64,000 nucleotides of DNA from Marine Group I thaumarchaeote (GCA_013390785.1 JACASW010000001.1:62001-126000); one strand, 5' to 3'; counted from the first letter of the stretch, positions 50,974 through 60,201 are shown. Translations and numbers: made by a program. The notes: generated by a model not told the origin, from the sequence alone.

Positions 50974-51168
50974 ATGGCATCAAAACAAATTACTGTTGGA
51001 ATTGGAGTTCCAATGATCGTTACGGGTTTTTTAATTGCAATTTTTGGGGCACCACTTGCAGGTGATGTCAAAGAAACGGTTGAATTTGTTGGGAGTTTAA
51101 TTGGAATTATAGGTGTAGTCTTATTCATAGCTGGACTGTTTTATACTAAGCAACCAGTAACGGCATAA
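50974..51168 (+). CDS. Two-helix small membrane protein
   Basis: 64 residues with two hydrophobic segments (about 8-25 and 38-57) joined by a short acidic loop. Not recognised. It lies 33 bases after the helical exported protein, possibly in the same transcript. Confidence 0.5.
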   Translation: MASKQITVGIGVPMIVTGFLIAIFGAPLAGDVKETVEFVGSLIGIIGVVLFIAGLFYTKQPVTA

Positions 51169-51230
51169 ACTAATTCAACTTCATTCGATTTTCAGATTAA
51201 ATAAATAACCAACATTGTTAGAAAAAATGT

Positions 51231-51944
51231 TTGAAAACTAGAATTTTTGAAATTTTTACCTCTATTGAGGGAGAGGGAATACTCTATGGAACAAAAACAC
51301 TATTTGTGAGGCTTGCCGGATGTCCTTACACTTGTTTTTATTGTGATACACTAGATGCACTTCCATTAGATTCTGGCAAAGAATACTCAATTACCGAAGC
51401 ATGTAATCTAATTGATAACAACCTGCAAGATAACACTTACAAGGTTAACTTTACCGGCGGCGAACCACTTATTCAACACGAGGCTGTCAACGAACTTGCA
51501 AAACACGTTAAAGCTAGGGGTCTTCCAACGTATCTTGAATCTGCATGTTTTGATTCAAAAAAGTTTCTGCATGTTTTACCATCCATTGATTTTGTTAAAA
51601 TAGAGTTCAAAACAGCAGATTCAGAATTTATTGATGAGAAACATCATCCTAATCTAATTAAAAATACGCTTGAATGTCTTCAGGCGGCAATAGATGCTAA
51701 AAAAACAACTTACATCAAAATAGTTGTCAGCTCAAAAACTGAATTAATCTCATTTAAAGAACTTTTAGAACAAATTTTTAAAATTGTTTCCAAGGAAAAT
51801 CTTTCTGGGTTTATTATTCAACCGACAACAAGCATTTCTGAACCAACTTTAGAACAATTATTGGTATTTTATGATAATGTCTATCCATACTATGATGAAG
51901 TCAGAGTGGTACCACAGTTACACAAAATAATTTCTGCACCATAA
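51231..51944 (+). CDS. queE: 7-carboxy-7-deazaguanine synthase
   Basis: Radical SAM enzyme making the deazaguanine core for archaeosine. 237 residues starting at TTG 51231 (the ATG four bases earlier is out of frame). The N-terminal FTSIEGEG and the cluster motif C31-x3-C35-x2-C38 are typical of QueE, which uses CPYTCFYC; FTGGEPLI then binds SAM. It sits with folE and queC of the same pathway. Confidence 0.9.
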   Translation: MKTRIFEIFTSIEGEGILYGTKTLFVRLAGCPYTCFYCDTLDALPLDSGKEYSITEACNLIDNNLQDNTYKVNFTGGEPLIQHEAVNELAKHVKARGLPTYLESACFDSKKFLHVLPSIDFVKIEFKTADSEFIDEKHHPNLIKNTLECLQAAIDAKKTTYIKIVVSSKTELISFKELLEQIFKIVSKENLSGFIIQPTTSISEPTLEQLLVFYDNVYPYYDEVRVVPQLHKIISAP

Positions 51945-52025
51945 ATTTCTAGGATCCTCCAGCGTAGGAAGCATATAATTAATGAGGTATAAATACCGAG
52001 CCAGTTTTTTACAGTTTGTATTCTT

Positions 52026-52592
52026 ATGGATGAGGAAAGAATCAAAAAACTTGTTAGAGAATTAATAGCCGAAATAGGCGAAGATCCTACTAGAGAGGGA
52101 TTAACTAAAACACCCGAACGTGTAGCAGATGCATATAAAGAAATTTTTGCCGGTTACGATTCTAATTCTGAATTATCTGTACAATTTTCAGAGGACTCGG
52201 AGGTAGTAGTAGTAAGAGACATTCAATTTTATTCCATGTGTGAGCACCATATATTGCCATTTTTTGGAAAAATTCAACTTGCATATACTCCAAACGGAAG
52301 AGTTTTTGGAATTTCAAAACTAGTCCGCTTGGTTGAAAAATATTCTAAAAGATTACAAATTCAAGAACGAATGACAAAAAACATAGCAGATGAGTTGTAT
52401 TCTCATGGAGTAAAAGGAGTAGCTGTAATTGCGCAAGCTGAACACCTTTGTATGAAGATGAGAGGGGTAAAAAATAACGCAACTGTATCTTGTGCAGCAT
52501 TTAGAGGAATTTATGAGAAAAAAGAAGAAAAAGAAAATATTGTAAATATGATTAAAAATCCCTCAAAAACATTTTTTACGCAAAATTCCTGA
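52026..52592 (+). CDS. folE: GTP cyclohydrolase I
   Basis: Makes 7,8-dihydroneopterin triphosphate, the entry point of deazaguanine (archaeosine) and pterin synthesis. 188 residues with EDPTREGLTKTPERV, the zinc-site segment MCEHHILPFFGK, SKLVRLVEKYSKR, and QAEHLCMKMRGV ending in VSCAAFRG. The type I (folE) form. Its neighbours queE and queC make the archaeosine role likely; QueD is not in this window. Confidence 0.93.
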   Translation: MDEERIKKLVRELIAEIGEDPTREGLTKTPERVADAYKEIFAGYDSNSELSVQFSEDSEVVVVRDIQFYSMCEHHILPFFGKIQLAYTPNGRVFGISKLVRLVEKYSKRLQIQERMTKNIADELYSHGVKGVAVIAQAEHLCMKMRGVKNNATVSCAAFRGIYEKKEEKENIVNMIKNPSKTFFTQNS

Positions 52593-52624
52593 AAAGATAA
52601 ATAATCATTAATTGGATCCGATTT

Positions 52625-52951
52625 GTGGTAGGACGCGATAACGCTCATATTCCAAAAGAATCTTGGCCAAATTTTACTTGGTACCTTATTGAATTTGCGA
52701 TAGTATTTGCGGCTGCAAATCTAATTGCATTTCAAATAATACCAATGGTTGACGAAATGGTTGGTCAAAAGCCTCTTTTGTATTGCGAACAGGTATCATG
52801 GCTGTCTAAATGTGCACCTACTGAGGAAGCAGTATCTGATAAAGGATTACTAAATTGGATATGGTGGAGCATTGTAGGTGGCGTGTTTATTGGGTGGTAT
52901 CTGATCATTCGAGGGTTTATTCTTAAAAAACCAATTCTAGGAAATCGATAA
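52625..52951 (+). CDS. Two-helix membrane protein of unknown function
   Basis: 108 residues, starting at GTG 52625. Hydrophobic helices at about 17-37 and 78-97, with an outside loop containing two cysteines (CEQVSWLSKC) that could pair. No recognised family. It lies 32 bases after folE on the same strand. Confidence 0.5.
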   Translation: MVGRDNAHIPKESWPNFTWYLIEFAIVFAAANLIAFQIIPMVDEMVGQKPLLYCEQVSWLSKCAPTEEAVSDKGLLNWIWWSIVGGVFIGWYLIIRGFILKKPILGNR

Positions 52952-52992
52952 TACTAGATCAGATTTATCAGAAACACTGTTCACATATTGGA

Positions 52993-53259
52993 ATGAGAAA
53001 GCTTCCAAGACCATTCAAAATGCCATGGGGTAAAGGCATGGTCATAGATGAAGTTTCAATATCTTCGAAATATCATGAACCAACAATCCAACTGTTAGAG
53101 TTTGATAACGGTGACAAACTACTACGATTCTGTTCTTATTCGCATGGACGATTCAGTAGATCACCGCTAATGATAGATGAAAAAGATCTCAGACGACTTG
53201 GAAAGGCTATTGCGAAAGGAAAAGAAATTCGAAAGTTTGTCTCAAAATTAAACTATTAA
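52993..53259 (+). CDS. Small basic protein of unknown function
   Basis: 88 residues, not recognised. Strands VIDEVSISSKYHEPTIQLLEF and LLRFCSYSHGRF precede a C-terminal basic helix, giving a compact alpha/beta fold. It converges on queC with a 4-base overlap. Confidence 0.5.
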   Translation: MRKLPRPFKMPWGKGMVIDEVSISSKYHEPTIQLLEFDNGDKLLRFCSYSHGRFSRSPLMIDEKDLRRLGKAIAKGKEIRKFVSKLNY

Positions 53260-53927
53260 AGATAAAGCGTTTTATCTTCAATACCTGCTTCTAGAAACGC
53301 TGCTTTACGATTATTACATGACTCACATTTACCACACTGCATTTTACCATTTTTGTAACAACTCCAAGTGCTGAAAATATTATCTCCTAAAACACTATAG
53401 CCTTTTTTTAATAACCGCTTTTTTGATAATTTTGCTTTGTATGGTGACCAAATTTCTATCTTTTTTCGAATTTTCGATTTAATACCATCAATTTCTCCCT
53501 GATTAAATGAAGATTCAAGTTTTTTTGAAAAGGCTGGTCTGCAATCTGGATAATTTTTATCACCTGTATGTGCACCATACGCGACTAAAGAAGCATTTAT
53601 TGAAAAAGCCCAGGCGGTTGCAATAGATAAGAAAATTCCATTTCTAATTGGCACTACAATAGAATAATTAAATTTACTAGGAATCTTTTTTTTAGAATCT
53701 GTAAGAACATTCGTGTTCCCGTATAATTCTTTCATGAAACTAATGTTTACAATTTTATGCTCTTTTAGTCTAAGGATTTTTGCAAACGCTTTTGCTTTTT
53801 TTATTTCCTGGTTTGCTTTTTGACCATACAAAAATGAAATTCCATACAATTCATATTTTTCCTTCAAATACGCACACATGCTGATAGAATCAATTCCACC
53901 GCTAAAAACCACTATCGCTTTTTTCAT
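53256..53927 (-). CDS. queC: 7-cyano-7-deazaguanine synthase
   Basis: Converts the QueE product to preQ0 using ATP and ammonia. 223 residues from ATG 53927; the earlier ATG at 53954 would overlap thrB. PP-loop VVFSGGIDSISM at about residues 6-17 and the C-terminal zinc site CYKNGKMQCGKCESC. Completes the QueE-FolE-QueC set in this 2.7 kb stretch. Confidence 0.9.
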   Translation of the reverse strand: MKKAIVVFSGGIDSISMCAYLKEKYELYGISFLYGQKANQEIKKAKAFAKILRLKEHKIVNISFMKELYGNTNVLTDSKKKIPSKFNYSIVVPIRNGIFLSIATAWAFSINASLVAYGAHTGDKNYPDCRPAFSKKLESSFNQGEIDGIKSKIRKKIEIWSPYKAKLSKKRLLKKGYSVLGDNIFSTWSCYKNGKMQCGKCESCNNRKAAFLEAGIEDKTLYL

Positions 53928-53928
53928 T

Positions 53929-54876
53929 TCAAGCTCTAATCTTAGGACCAGCACTGGGCTTACAAATAATTATATCACAATCTACCTTTGCAGAATTGAA
54001 TCCTTTTTCCATGGATTTTCCAATCTTCTTTAGATTTTGTGATTTTTTACAAAAAGCGATTACAGATGGTCCTGCACCACTTATCGTAACGCCTAAAGCT
54101 CCAGCATTAAGCGCGTTATTCTTTACTTTTGAAAAACCTGGAATCAAATGTTTTCTAGCTGGTTCAACAATTACATCCTGAACAGATCTTCCAATAAGAT
54201 CCGAATCTTTGAGTAAAAATCCAGAAACAATATTAGCAGCGTTTGAAAGATTTGCAGTTAGATCTGATAATTTAACAGTCTTTGGAATTACAGACCTTGA
54301 AACTTTTGTTTTTTTCTTTGGCACCTTTAATTTTGGAATTGCTACACACAAGACCAAATCTTTTGGCGGTTCTAACCTAATGACTTCAAACGGTTTTGTT
54401 TTAATTACGACAAATCCACCTAGTAATGATGCTGCAACATTATCATAATGGATAGTTCCAGCGCTTGCTTTTTCTCCTATTCCAGCACACTTGACTAGCG
54501 TTTTGTTGTCTAATTTTAGATTAAACAATTTGTTGCATGCTAATGCTGCTGCAGCAGCAGAAGCAGCACTACTTCCCATTCCAAATCCAGCTGGAACACC
54601 TTTCTTAATTTTAATCTCAATTCCAGATTTTATTTTGAATTTTTGTTTCATCGATTTGATTACCAATCCAGCGGTATTTTGTTGTGGATCTGTTGGTACA
54701 TCATCCATCGTTAGTATTCTAACTCCATGCCATGGTCTGTTTGTTGTGGCAGATTTGTTAGTTTTAGCAAGTATTATTTCATCATGAAATGCATCAAGCG
54801 CCAAACCAAACACATCAAAGCCTGGACCCAAATTTGCCGTTGATGATGGTGCACGCACCTTAACATTTGTAATCAT
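53929..54876 (-). CDS. thrB: Homoserine kinase
   Basis: GHMP kinase phosphorylating homoserine on the way to threonine. 315 residues, APSSTANLGPGFDVFGLAL (about 9-27) and the ATP loop PAGFGMGSSAASAAAAALA (about 94-112), then TISGAGPSVIAFC. The aspartate kinase of the same pathway is at 8604. queC lies immediately downstream on the same strand. Confidence 0.93.
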   Translation of the reverse strand: MITNVKVRAPSSTANLGPGFDVFGLALDAFHDEIILAKTNKSATTNRPWHGVRILTMDDVPTDPQQNTAGLVIKSMKQKFKIKSGIEIKIKKGVPAGFGMGSSAASAAAAALACNKLFNLKLDNKTLVKCAGIGEKASAGTIHYDNVAASLLGGFVVIKTKPFEVIRLEPPKDLVLCVAIPKLKVPKKKTKVSRSVIPKTVKLSDLTANLSNAANIVSGFLLKDSDLIGRSVQDVIVEPARKHLIPGFSKVKNNALNAGALGVTISGAGPSVIAFCKKSQNLKKIGKSMEKGFNSAKVDCDIIICKPSAGPKIRA

Positions 54877-54948
54877 TAACCTTCAGCCTCGTCTGTTAGG
54901 ATATATTTTTTGATTGGCTTATATTTGAATACATGAAAAATTCTCTGA

Positions 54949-56046
54949 ATGGACTGGCGAATTGCAGTTATTCCTGCAACAATGATCCCCATCATCATAA
55001 TCATTATTCAATTTGATATAAAATTAGAAGACGTTCTTGCTATTGGCGCATTACCATTCGCCGCTGCAGCGTTAATTATGATGGCAAAATTGGGATTACA
55101 AGGATTAAAACTAAGTTATATAGCAAGAACATTCCTTGGACCATTTGATTCTATTAAGAATTTAGTGGCAATGAGAGTTGGAAGTGAATTCATTAAATTT
55201 ACAACGCCAATGTTTGTTGGAGCAGAGTTTGCAGTAATTTATTATCTAACAAAAAAACGAATTCCGCCAGCAAAAGCAGCATGGGTAGCAATTGTTGACA
55301 TTGTTACGGAGGTTCTTGCCGGCGGTGTACTATCAATTCTTGCTGGAGTTTTTGCATTACTAAGTGGCGCTTATGTGGTTGCCACTATAGTTTTAGCAAC
55401 TAGTATCACAGTAACTGCAATTTGGACTGTATTGTTTTTTGTTTCATCAAAACATACATTTCAAGTACCAAAAGGCATTGCTGGATTAATGAAAACATTA
55501 GGGAAGGAACGTGGTGAGAAATCTCTAAAGCAAAGTAATGCATGGTTGGAAGAAGTATGTACATTAAGTAGAGAAAATTTGGGATCATCCAATACAAAAA
55601 AAGTTTTTGTTATTGGTTTCTTAATGGCTTTAGCTGCATGGATACTTTACGGAGTTTCATTTTTGGTAATAGCGAACAGCGTTGGGTTTACTATAGAATT
55701 TTTTGATTCTATTATGGCTGTGATGGGTGCAAACGCAATAGGAAACTTGCCTATTACTGTGGGTGGTTCTGGTTTGGCAGAATTTGGAATTGTTGCGTAC
55801 ATTAACAACCTAGATCCTTTTAATTTTGTAATTCCAGAAGAAGGACTTGAATGGAATGCTGTGATAGGCTGGAGGATTGCAACCTATTACGTTCCAATTG
55901 TAGTAACTTGGGTTCTACTAGTCAAATTTGCTTTAGGCAAATATACAAGACCAAAAATCAAACAGAATGAATGTCCAGTATGTGGAGAGTTATTAAGTGA
56001 GAGTGAATTTGCGACACATTTAGAAAATAACCACAAAGGTGGGTAG
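54949..56046 (+). CDS. Flippase-like (UPF0104/AglD) membrane protein with C-terminal zinc finger
   Basis: 365 residues with about 8 hydrophobic helices (first about 5-22) ending in a short basic segment. The lysylphosphatidylglycerol-synthase-type membrane domain includes FGIVAYINN and IGWRIATYYVPI. Unusually, a C2H2 finger follows at the C-terminus (C-x2-C-x11-H-x4-H; CPVCGELLSESEFATHLEN). Possibly moves lipid-linked sugars or lipids. The finger could bind nucleic acid or another protein. Confidence 0.78.
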   Translation: MDWRIAVIPATMIPIIIIIIQFDIKLEDVLAIGALPFAAAALIMMAKLGLQGLKLSYIARTFLGPFDSIKNLVAMRVGSEFIKFTTPMFVGAEFAVIYYLTKKRIPPAKAAWVAIVDIVTEVLAGGVLSILAGVFALLSGAYVVATIVLATSITVTAIWTVLFFVSSKHTFQVPKGIAGLMKTLGKERGEKSLKQSNAWLEEVCTLSRENLGSSNTKKVFVIGFLMALAAWILYGVSFLVIANSVGFTIEFFDSIMAVMGANAIGNLPITVGGSGLAEFGIVAYINNLDPFNFVIPEEGLEWNAVIGWRIATYYVPIVVTWVLLVKFALGKYTRPKIKQNECPVCGELLSESEFATHLENNHKGG

Positions 56047-56079
56047 AAAGTACTTATTTTTCTATGATAATTTTAAACT

Positions 56080-56886
56080 ATGAATTTCAAGGATAAGGTA
56101 GTTGTAATCACAGGTGCCTCTAGTGGAATAGGTGAGGCATCAGCTATTAAATTTGCTAAAAAAAACGCTAAAGTGGTTTTGGTAGCTAGAAGAAAAGAAA
56201 AACTACTTCAAGTACAAAAAGAAATTTCACAATATACAGATTTTACTCTAGTTTGTCAGTGTGATGTTTCTAGCAAATCACAAGTTAAGGAAATGGTTGA
56301 TATGGTATTAGATACATTTGGTCGAATTGATGTTTTAGTAAATAATGCAGGATTCGTTATTTATGGTAAGGTTTTGGAGCTCACCATCGAAGAAATAGAA
56401 TCACAGATGGAAACAAACTACTTTGGAATGATATACTGCACGAAGAACTTTCTACCATATATGATTGAACAAGGTCAAGGACACATCGTAAATGTTGCAT
56501 CTGTGGGTGCTAGTTTAGGAGTTCCAGGTGTTGCTTCATACTGTGCAACTAAATTTGCCATGCTGGGTTTTTCAGAGGGATTAAAACACGAGCTTTCTGG
56601 AACAGGAGTAGATGTAACAGTAGTTAGCCCAATAATGGTAGACACTCCTTTGTTTGATCACCCATCTTTTGAAAATTTTTCAAGGCGTTCTACAATAGCT
56701 ATCTTGAGTCCAGAAAAAGTAGCAAACACAGTTCTTAAGGCTGCGAATTCATCAAGATTAGAGATCGTTGTTCCCTCAGTTGCTCGAGCTGGAATATGGG
56801 CAAAACAAAATTTTCCATTTTTTATAAATCCAATTATTGGTAATGCATTTAGAAAGCAGTTAGCAAAAAAACCCTCAAAAAAATAA
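56080..56886 (+). CDS. Short-chain dehydrogenase/reductase
   Basis: 268 residues. Rossmann motif TGASSGIGEA, NNAG, catalytic Ser in VASVGAS and YxxxK in YCATKFA, with ARRKEKL after strand 2 (NADPH-like). Similar in layout to the SDR at 31993. The C-terminal helix (IWAKQNFPFFINPI) is longer and might hold a lipid substrate. It lies 33 bases after the flippase gene on the same strand. Confidence 0.9.
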   Translation: MNFKDKVVVITGASSGIGEASAIKFAKKNAKVVLVARRKEKLLQVQKEISQYTDFTLVCQCDVSSKSQVKEMVDMVLDTFGRIDVLVNNAGFVIYGKVLELTIEEIESQMETNYFGMIYCTKNFLPYMIEQGQGHIVNVASVGASLGVPGVASYCATKFAMLGFSEGLKHELSGTGVDVTVVSPIMVDTPLFDHPSFENFSRRSTIAILSPEKVANTVLKAANSSRLEIVVPSVARAGIWAKQNFPFFINPIIGNAFRKQLAKKPSKK

Positions 56887-56888
56887 CT

Positions 56889-57263
56889 TTAAACATCTTC
56901 TGAATTTTCATCAATTATTTTTGTTTCTTTTAATTCAAACTGAACAATAACATCCATCGTAATTCCCTGCTCTTTCAAATATTCTATAGTCTTTTTACTT
57001 AACGGTGCTTTTAATTCATCAAGCTTGAATTCATAGACCGTACCTTTCTCCAAGTCGTTTAGTTTGATTTTTTTTGAAATAGAAAGTCCTTCTAAAATAG
57101 TAGTTCCGGAAATTGGTTCGTAAGTTTGAATGTCAACTTTACTATCTTTCTCATTTATATCCAAAACATATCCAGATGCTGTAATTTCTATTGGTTTTCC
57201 AAATTTCGGCGATTCTAATTCTTTATTGACATCTTCAGGTATGTCACTCTGTTTTTTCCCCAT
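56889..57263 (-). CDS. Beta-rich protein of unknown function
   Basis: 124 residues. ASGYVLDINEKDSKVDIQTYEPISG shows an alternating strand pattern, followed by a basic helix region and a short acidic tail. Cytosolic. No named family. It lies 9 bases after the zinc-ribbon gene on the same strand, so may be in one operon. Confidence 0.5.
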   Translation of the reverse strand: MGKKQSDIPEDVNKELESPKFGKPIEITASGYVLDINEKDSKVDIQTYEPISGTTILEGLSISKKIKLNDLEKGTVYEFKLDELKAPLSKKTIEYLKEQGITMDVIVQFELKETKIIDENSEDV

Positions 57264-57272
57264 TTTTTATAA

Positions 57273-57611
57273 TCACGTTAGCTGTTTGTCTTTCTTACTT
57301 TTCTGCCACCATTCTAAATAATCATATTGTTTGTCTTCTTTTGTAGATTCTCTTCGGTTAAGCTTGTCACGTATGTCAGATATTTGTTCTCTAGTGGCAT
57401 ACAATCCACATCTCTTGCAGATGAAATGTTTTGTGGAAGGATCTAATTTCATAGGAATTTCAATATCAGTTCCTATGTCCCTATCATTAGGAATGAGATA
57501 ATCTTTACCTTCCTCCTCTGCCTTTTTAGCCTCCATCTCATACTGTGTTTTAAGAGCCTTTTTTTCTCGTGCAGTGCATTCGGGGCAATTAGGCAATGTT
57601 GACAACACCAA
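57273..57611 (-). CDS. Zinc-ribbon protein
   Basis: 112 residues with two CxxC pairs, CPEC (about 9-12) and CKRC (about 65-68), the two halves of a zinc ribbon separated by a long charged helix. The C-terminal helix is basic and acidic mixed (EDKQYDYLEWW). A TATA-like TTTTATGG lies about 25 bases upstream. Role unknown. Confidence 0.6.
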   Translation of the reverse strand: MVLSTLPNCPECTAREKKALKTQYEMEAKKAEEEGKDYLIPNDRDIGTDIEIPMKLDPSTKHFICKRCGLYATREQISDIRDKLNRRESTKEDKQYDYLEWWQKSKKDKQLT

Positions 57612-57674
57612 ATTTTTTCCATAAAAGCGTTCGCAAAGTTAGAATGATCGCACAGCAACTTGTACAAGTTACGC

Positions 57675-57740
57675 CTAGTACGTGGATTATATCTTCATCC
57701 CGTTAAGGTCAGTTCGCCCATCGAACATACCACGTACCAG
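57675..57740. ncRNA. Candidate structured RNA element (strand unknown)
   Basis: Arms CTAGTACGTGG (57675-57685) and CCACGTACCAG (57730-57740) pair over 11 positions with one mismatch. Inside is a perfect 5-bp hairpin GTTCG (57712-57716) with CGAAC (57722-57726). A 14-base perfect palindrome, AACTTGTACAAGTT, lies just left (57657-57670). No protein-coding frame spans it. It is not a tRNA or a known RNA class that I recognise. Confidence 0.4.
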
Positions 57741-57765
57741 ACTACCAAAAATTATTATGTTAAAA

Positions 57766-59001
57766 CTATTTCTTTCTTTCTAGAATCTCTGAGACTATTT
57801 TAGCGGTATTTCCTGCCCCATTTCCATCAAAATTTTTAGAGAATTCTGCCAATTCCTCTTGATATTTGTTATAATTTTGCCGTATCATTTGAATTGCTTT
57901 AATTACTTGCTTTTTACTTTCAGCTAAAACTCCTAACTGCTTTTCTTCTGCCCATCTTATTTGATTTGTATGCTCATCATAAATTGGCATTCCAATTATT
58001 GGCTTTGAATTCATGCCCATTATTTCTCCCATTACAGTGTGAGAGCCGTTGATTACTGCATATTTACATCCGTTTAACACAGTCTGCCTTTCATGTTCTG
58101 TCAAAAAACCAATATCAATTTGGGCCCAATCAATTTTTTTTTCATATGCCTCTAAAACTGAATATTTTCCCCCATCTTTTCCAACAACATTGTCAATAGA
58201 TTTGTCATTCTTGGCATGAGAAATAATTCGTCGCTCGTCCTTCATCTCAGTTTCATGGAAAACTTCTTCATATCTTTCACCAGTTCCATCGTTTGTTGGT
58301 TTATTTCCTGTCCTCATCCAATATCCAAAATCTGTTCCATCAACAAGCCTTTCCAAATCAGTTAGTGATTCAGAGCTTACCAATTTTTTGTTTGAGAAAT
58401 GACCAACATACGTTACTTTGTCCTTAATAGCATCGGGAAAATTCAAGTTATATTCACATATTGTATATGGTGGAGCAGAGTCTGCCACCAATACTTTGGT
58501 AGCCTTTGCAATTTGTTTTGACACAAAATACAGTCCTGGTTTCAAATAGCTTCGAGATTTCCATAACTTTGGCATATATTGATTTGTTACAAAGAGGCTA
58601 GGAATTCCTCTATTCTTAGCCAGTACATTGGAACCCATGTCTCCATCATTTATCACAAGATCAAATTTTTCCTTGTTATAGAATTCCCTTTCTTTTTTCA
58701 TGTAGTTTTTAACTTGATTTACCAATGAATGATTATCTGCCACTGGAAAAAGTATGTTAAGCAAGGATAAAGTAACACTTGGACCAACTTTCCCATCTAT
58801 GGGTGTTGGCATTAAAACTTCATGAATGTTCTTTTGCTTATCTGGAAACTTATCAAGTAATTTTTTGTAAACTTCTCCCTTACTAAAATAATGTACATCA
58901 AGCTCTTCGTCTAGATGTTTTAATAATGCTTCATCCAATCGCATCATGCGTGTGTAATGCCCGTTACCCCATGGATAGATGAACTGACCTATTTTTTTCA
59001 T
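57766..59001 (-). CDS. GT-B glycosyltransferase, MJ1255-like
   Basis: 411 residues from ATG 59001 (an ATG four codons upstream also fits). The N-terminal Rossmann-like half opens with GQFIYPWGNGHYTRMMRL. The C-terminal half has GFLTEHERQTVLNGCKYAVING and GHTVMGE-like SHTVMGEIMGM, then IIGMPIYDEHTNQ, the nucleotide-sugar side of the UDP-glycosyltransferase fold. Acceptor unknown; perhaps a lipid or surface sugar. Confidence 0.75.
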   Translation of the reverse strand: MKKIGQFIYPWGNGHYTRMMRLDEALLKHLDEELDVHYFSKGEVYKKLLDKFPDKQKNIHEVLMPTPIDGKVGPSVTLSLLNILFPVADNHSLVNQVKNYMKKEREFYNKEKFDLVINDGDMGSNVLAKNRGIPSLFVTNQYMPKLWKSRSYLKPGLYFVSKQIAKATKVLVADSAPPYTICEYNLNFPDAIKDKVTYVGHFSNKKLVSSESLTDLERLVDGTDFGYWMRTGNKPTNDGTGERYEEVFHETEMKDERRIISHAKNDKSIDNVVGKDGGKYSVLEAYEKKIDWAQIDIGFLTEHERQTVLNGCKYAVINGSHTVMGEIMGMNSKPIIGMPIYDEHTNQIRWAEEKQLGVLAESKKQVIKAIQMIRQNYNKYQEELAEFSKNFDGNGAGNTAKIVSEILERKK

Positions 59002-59031
59002 AACTAGAATCAAAATTGCCAGTTTAAATCT

Positions 59032-60201
59032 TCAATGATCCGTTCTAACTTCATCTAAAATATCATGAACGTTATTTGGTCCCACATTAACCAAAATAAT
59101 TTTTTTACTCATAATAGTTTCTTTAACAATTTTTTCGAATTCCTTTGTAGATTGTTTAAAATTAGAAAAGTTTGAACCACCTAATTTTTCAATCCTACTT
59201 AGATATTTTTCTAATCCAATTTCTTTTGCAGTTTCAAAAACATTATCATCTAATCCTGATAAAGGAAAATAAGGAATCAAGTTCTTGCTATATACTTGTT
59301 TGATTAAGCTCTCAACAAAATCAATTGGATAAATTAGTGGAGAAAGAGCTAAGGAAATTCTTTTAGCACTAATTGTGATTGCAATTTGTACTAATATTTT
59401 AGACGTAATTTCTGTCAGCATTAATGGCGGCAATTTTTTGTTAATGTGTATTCTATAAAATTCTAAACTTACTTTTGGTTTAATTGTTCTACGTATTATT
59501 TGATTAATTATTTTAACCAAATGTAGTAGCTCCGAATCTTTGCTATAACAAACTATAATCTTTACATCAAATCCTTGTTTCATAGTTTCAAGACATGATA
59601 CCGCTGATAATTCATCAAAAACACAACAAACTATTTTCTTATTTTGTGAATTGTTTGGTATTCCACCAAAACCATTATCATAATAAATACAAATGTAGGC
59701 GTTTAGTTTTGTCAAGCAAACGTAAAGTTTTCTATCATATTTTTTACTAGTGCCAGGTTTGATTCCAGTTCCAGCAGTTTTTTCAATCAGTGATGATGTA
59801 GCTGCAATTTCAATGTCTTTTGTTACAAATCCTTTAGCGTACCCTTCCACTTGCAAAAGAAATCTTTCGCCTTTGAGAAAAATATCCACACCAACTTTTG
59901 AAATACCGTTTACTATCGATTCAAAATCATTGGTAACTTGTTTTGCAATCGCGACACCTTTGATTCCAAACAAAGTATTGATGGCTGACGATGCAAAAAC
60001 TGGATCATCAGCTTCAACTATTATTACATCACCATCCCTTCCTATTTTATGAAATTTTTGATTTTGTATTTTAAGGATTTTTTTAATATTCATTACAAGT
60101 GATGTGACCTTATTTTTAGAAAATATAGACGGGAATACCACAACTAGAATCTTATCTTTCAATGAAGTACCCCAACCTGTTTGTAATTTTAGAATTGTCA
60201 T
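59032..60201 (-). CDS. ThiI-like protein: THUMP domain with decayed PP-loop
   Basis: 389 residues. About 55-170 looks like the ferredoxin-like plus THUMP RNA-binding region of ThiI (LKGERFLLQVEGYAKGFVTK, then a short Gly segment). ThiI next has SGGIDSP for ATP; here the stretch reads DNGFGGIPNN and lacks it, so the 4-thiouridine transferase step is doubtful. It is divergent from cysH, 47 bases away, next to sulfate-assimilation genes. Confidence 0.65.
   Translation of the reverse strand: MTILKLQTGWGTSLKDKILVVVFPSIFSKNKVTSLVMNIKKILKIQNQKFHKIGRDGDVIIVEADDPVFASSAINTLFGIKGVAIAKQVTNDFESIVNGISKVGVDIFLKGERFLLQVEGYAKGFVTKDIEIAATSSLIEKTAGTGIKPGTSKKYDRKLYVCLTKLNAYICIYYDNGFGGIPNNSQNKKIVCCVFDELSAVSCLETMKQGFDVKIIVCYSKDSELLHLVKIINQIIRRTIKPKVSLEFYRIHINKKLPPLMLTEITSKILVQIAITISAKRISLALSPLIYPIDFVESLIKQVYSKNLIPYFPLSGLDDNVFETAKEIGLEKYLSRIEKLGGSNFSNFKQSTKEFEKIVKETIMSKKIILVNVGPNNVHDILDEVRTDH

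Noticed and set aside
57675-57740. tRNA gene in the 57.7 kb spacer
   Set aside because: The paired arms do not give a 7-bp acceptor, T arm or anticodon arm of tRNA spacing.
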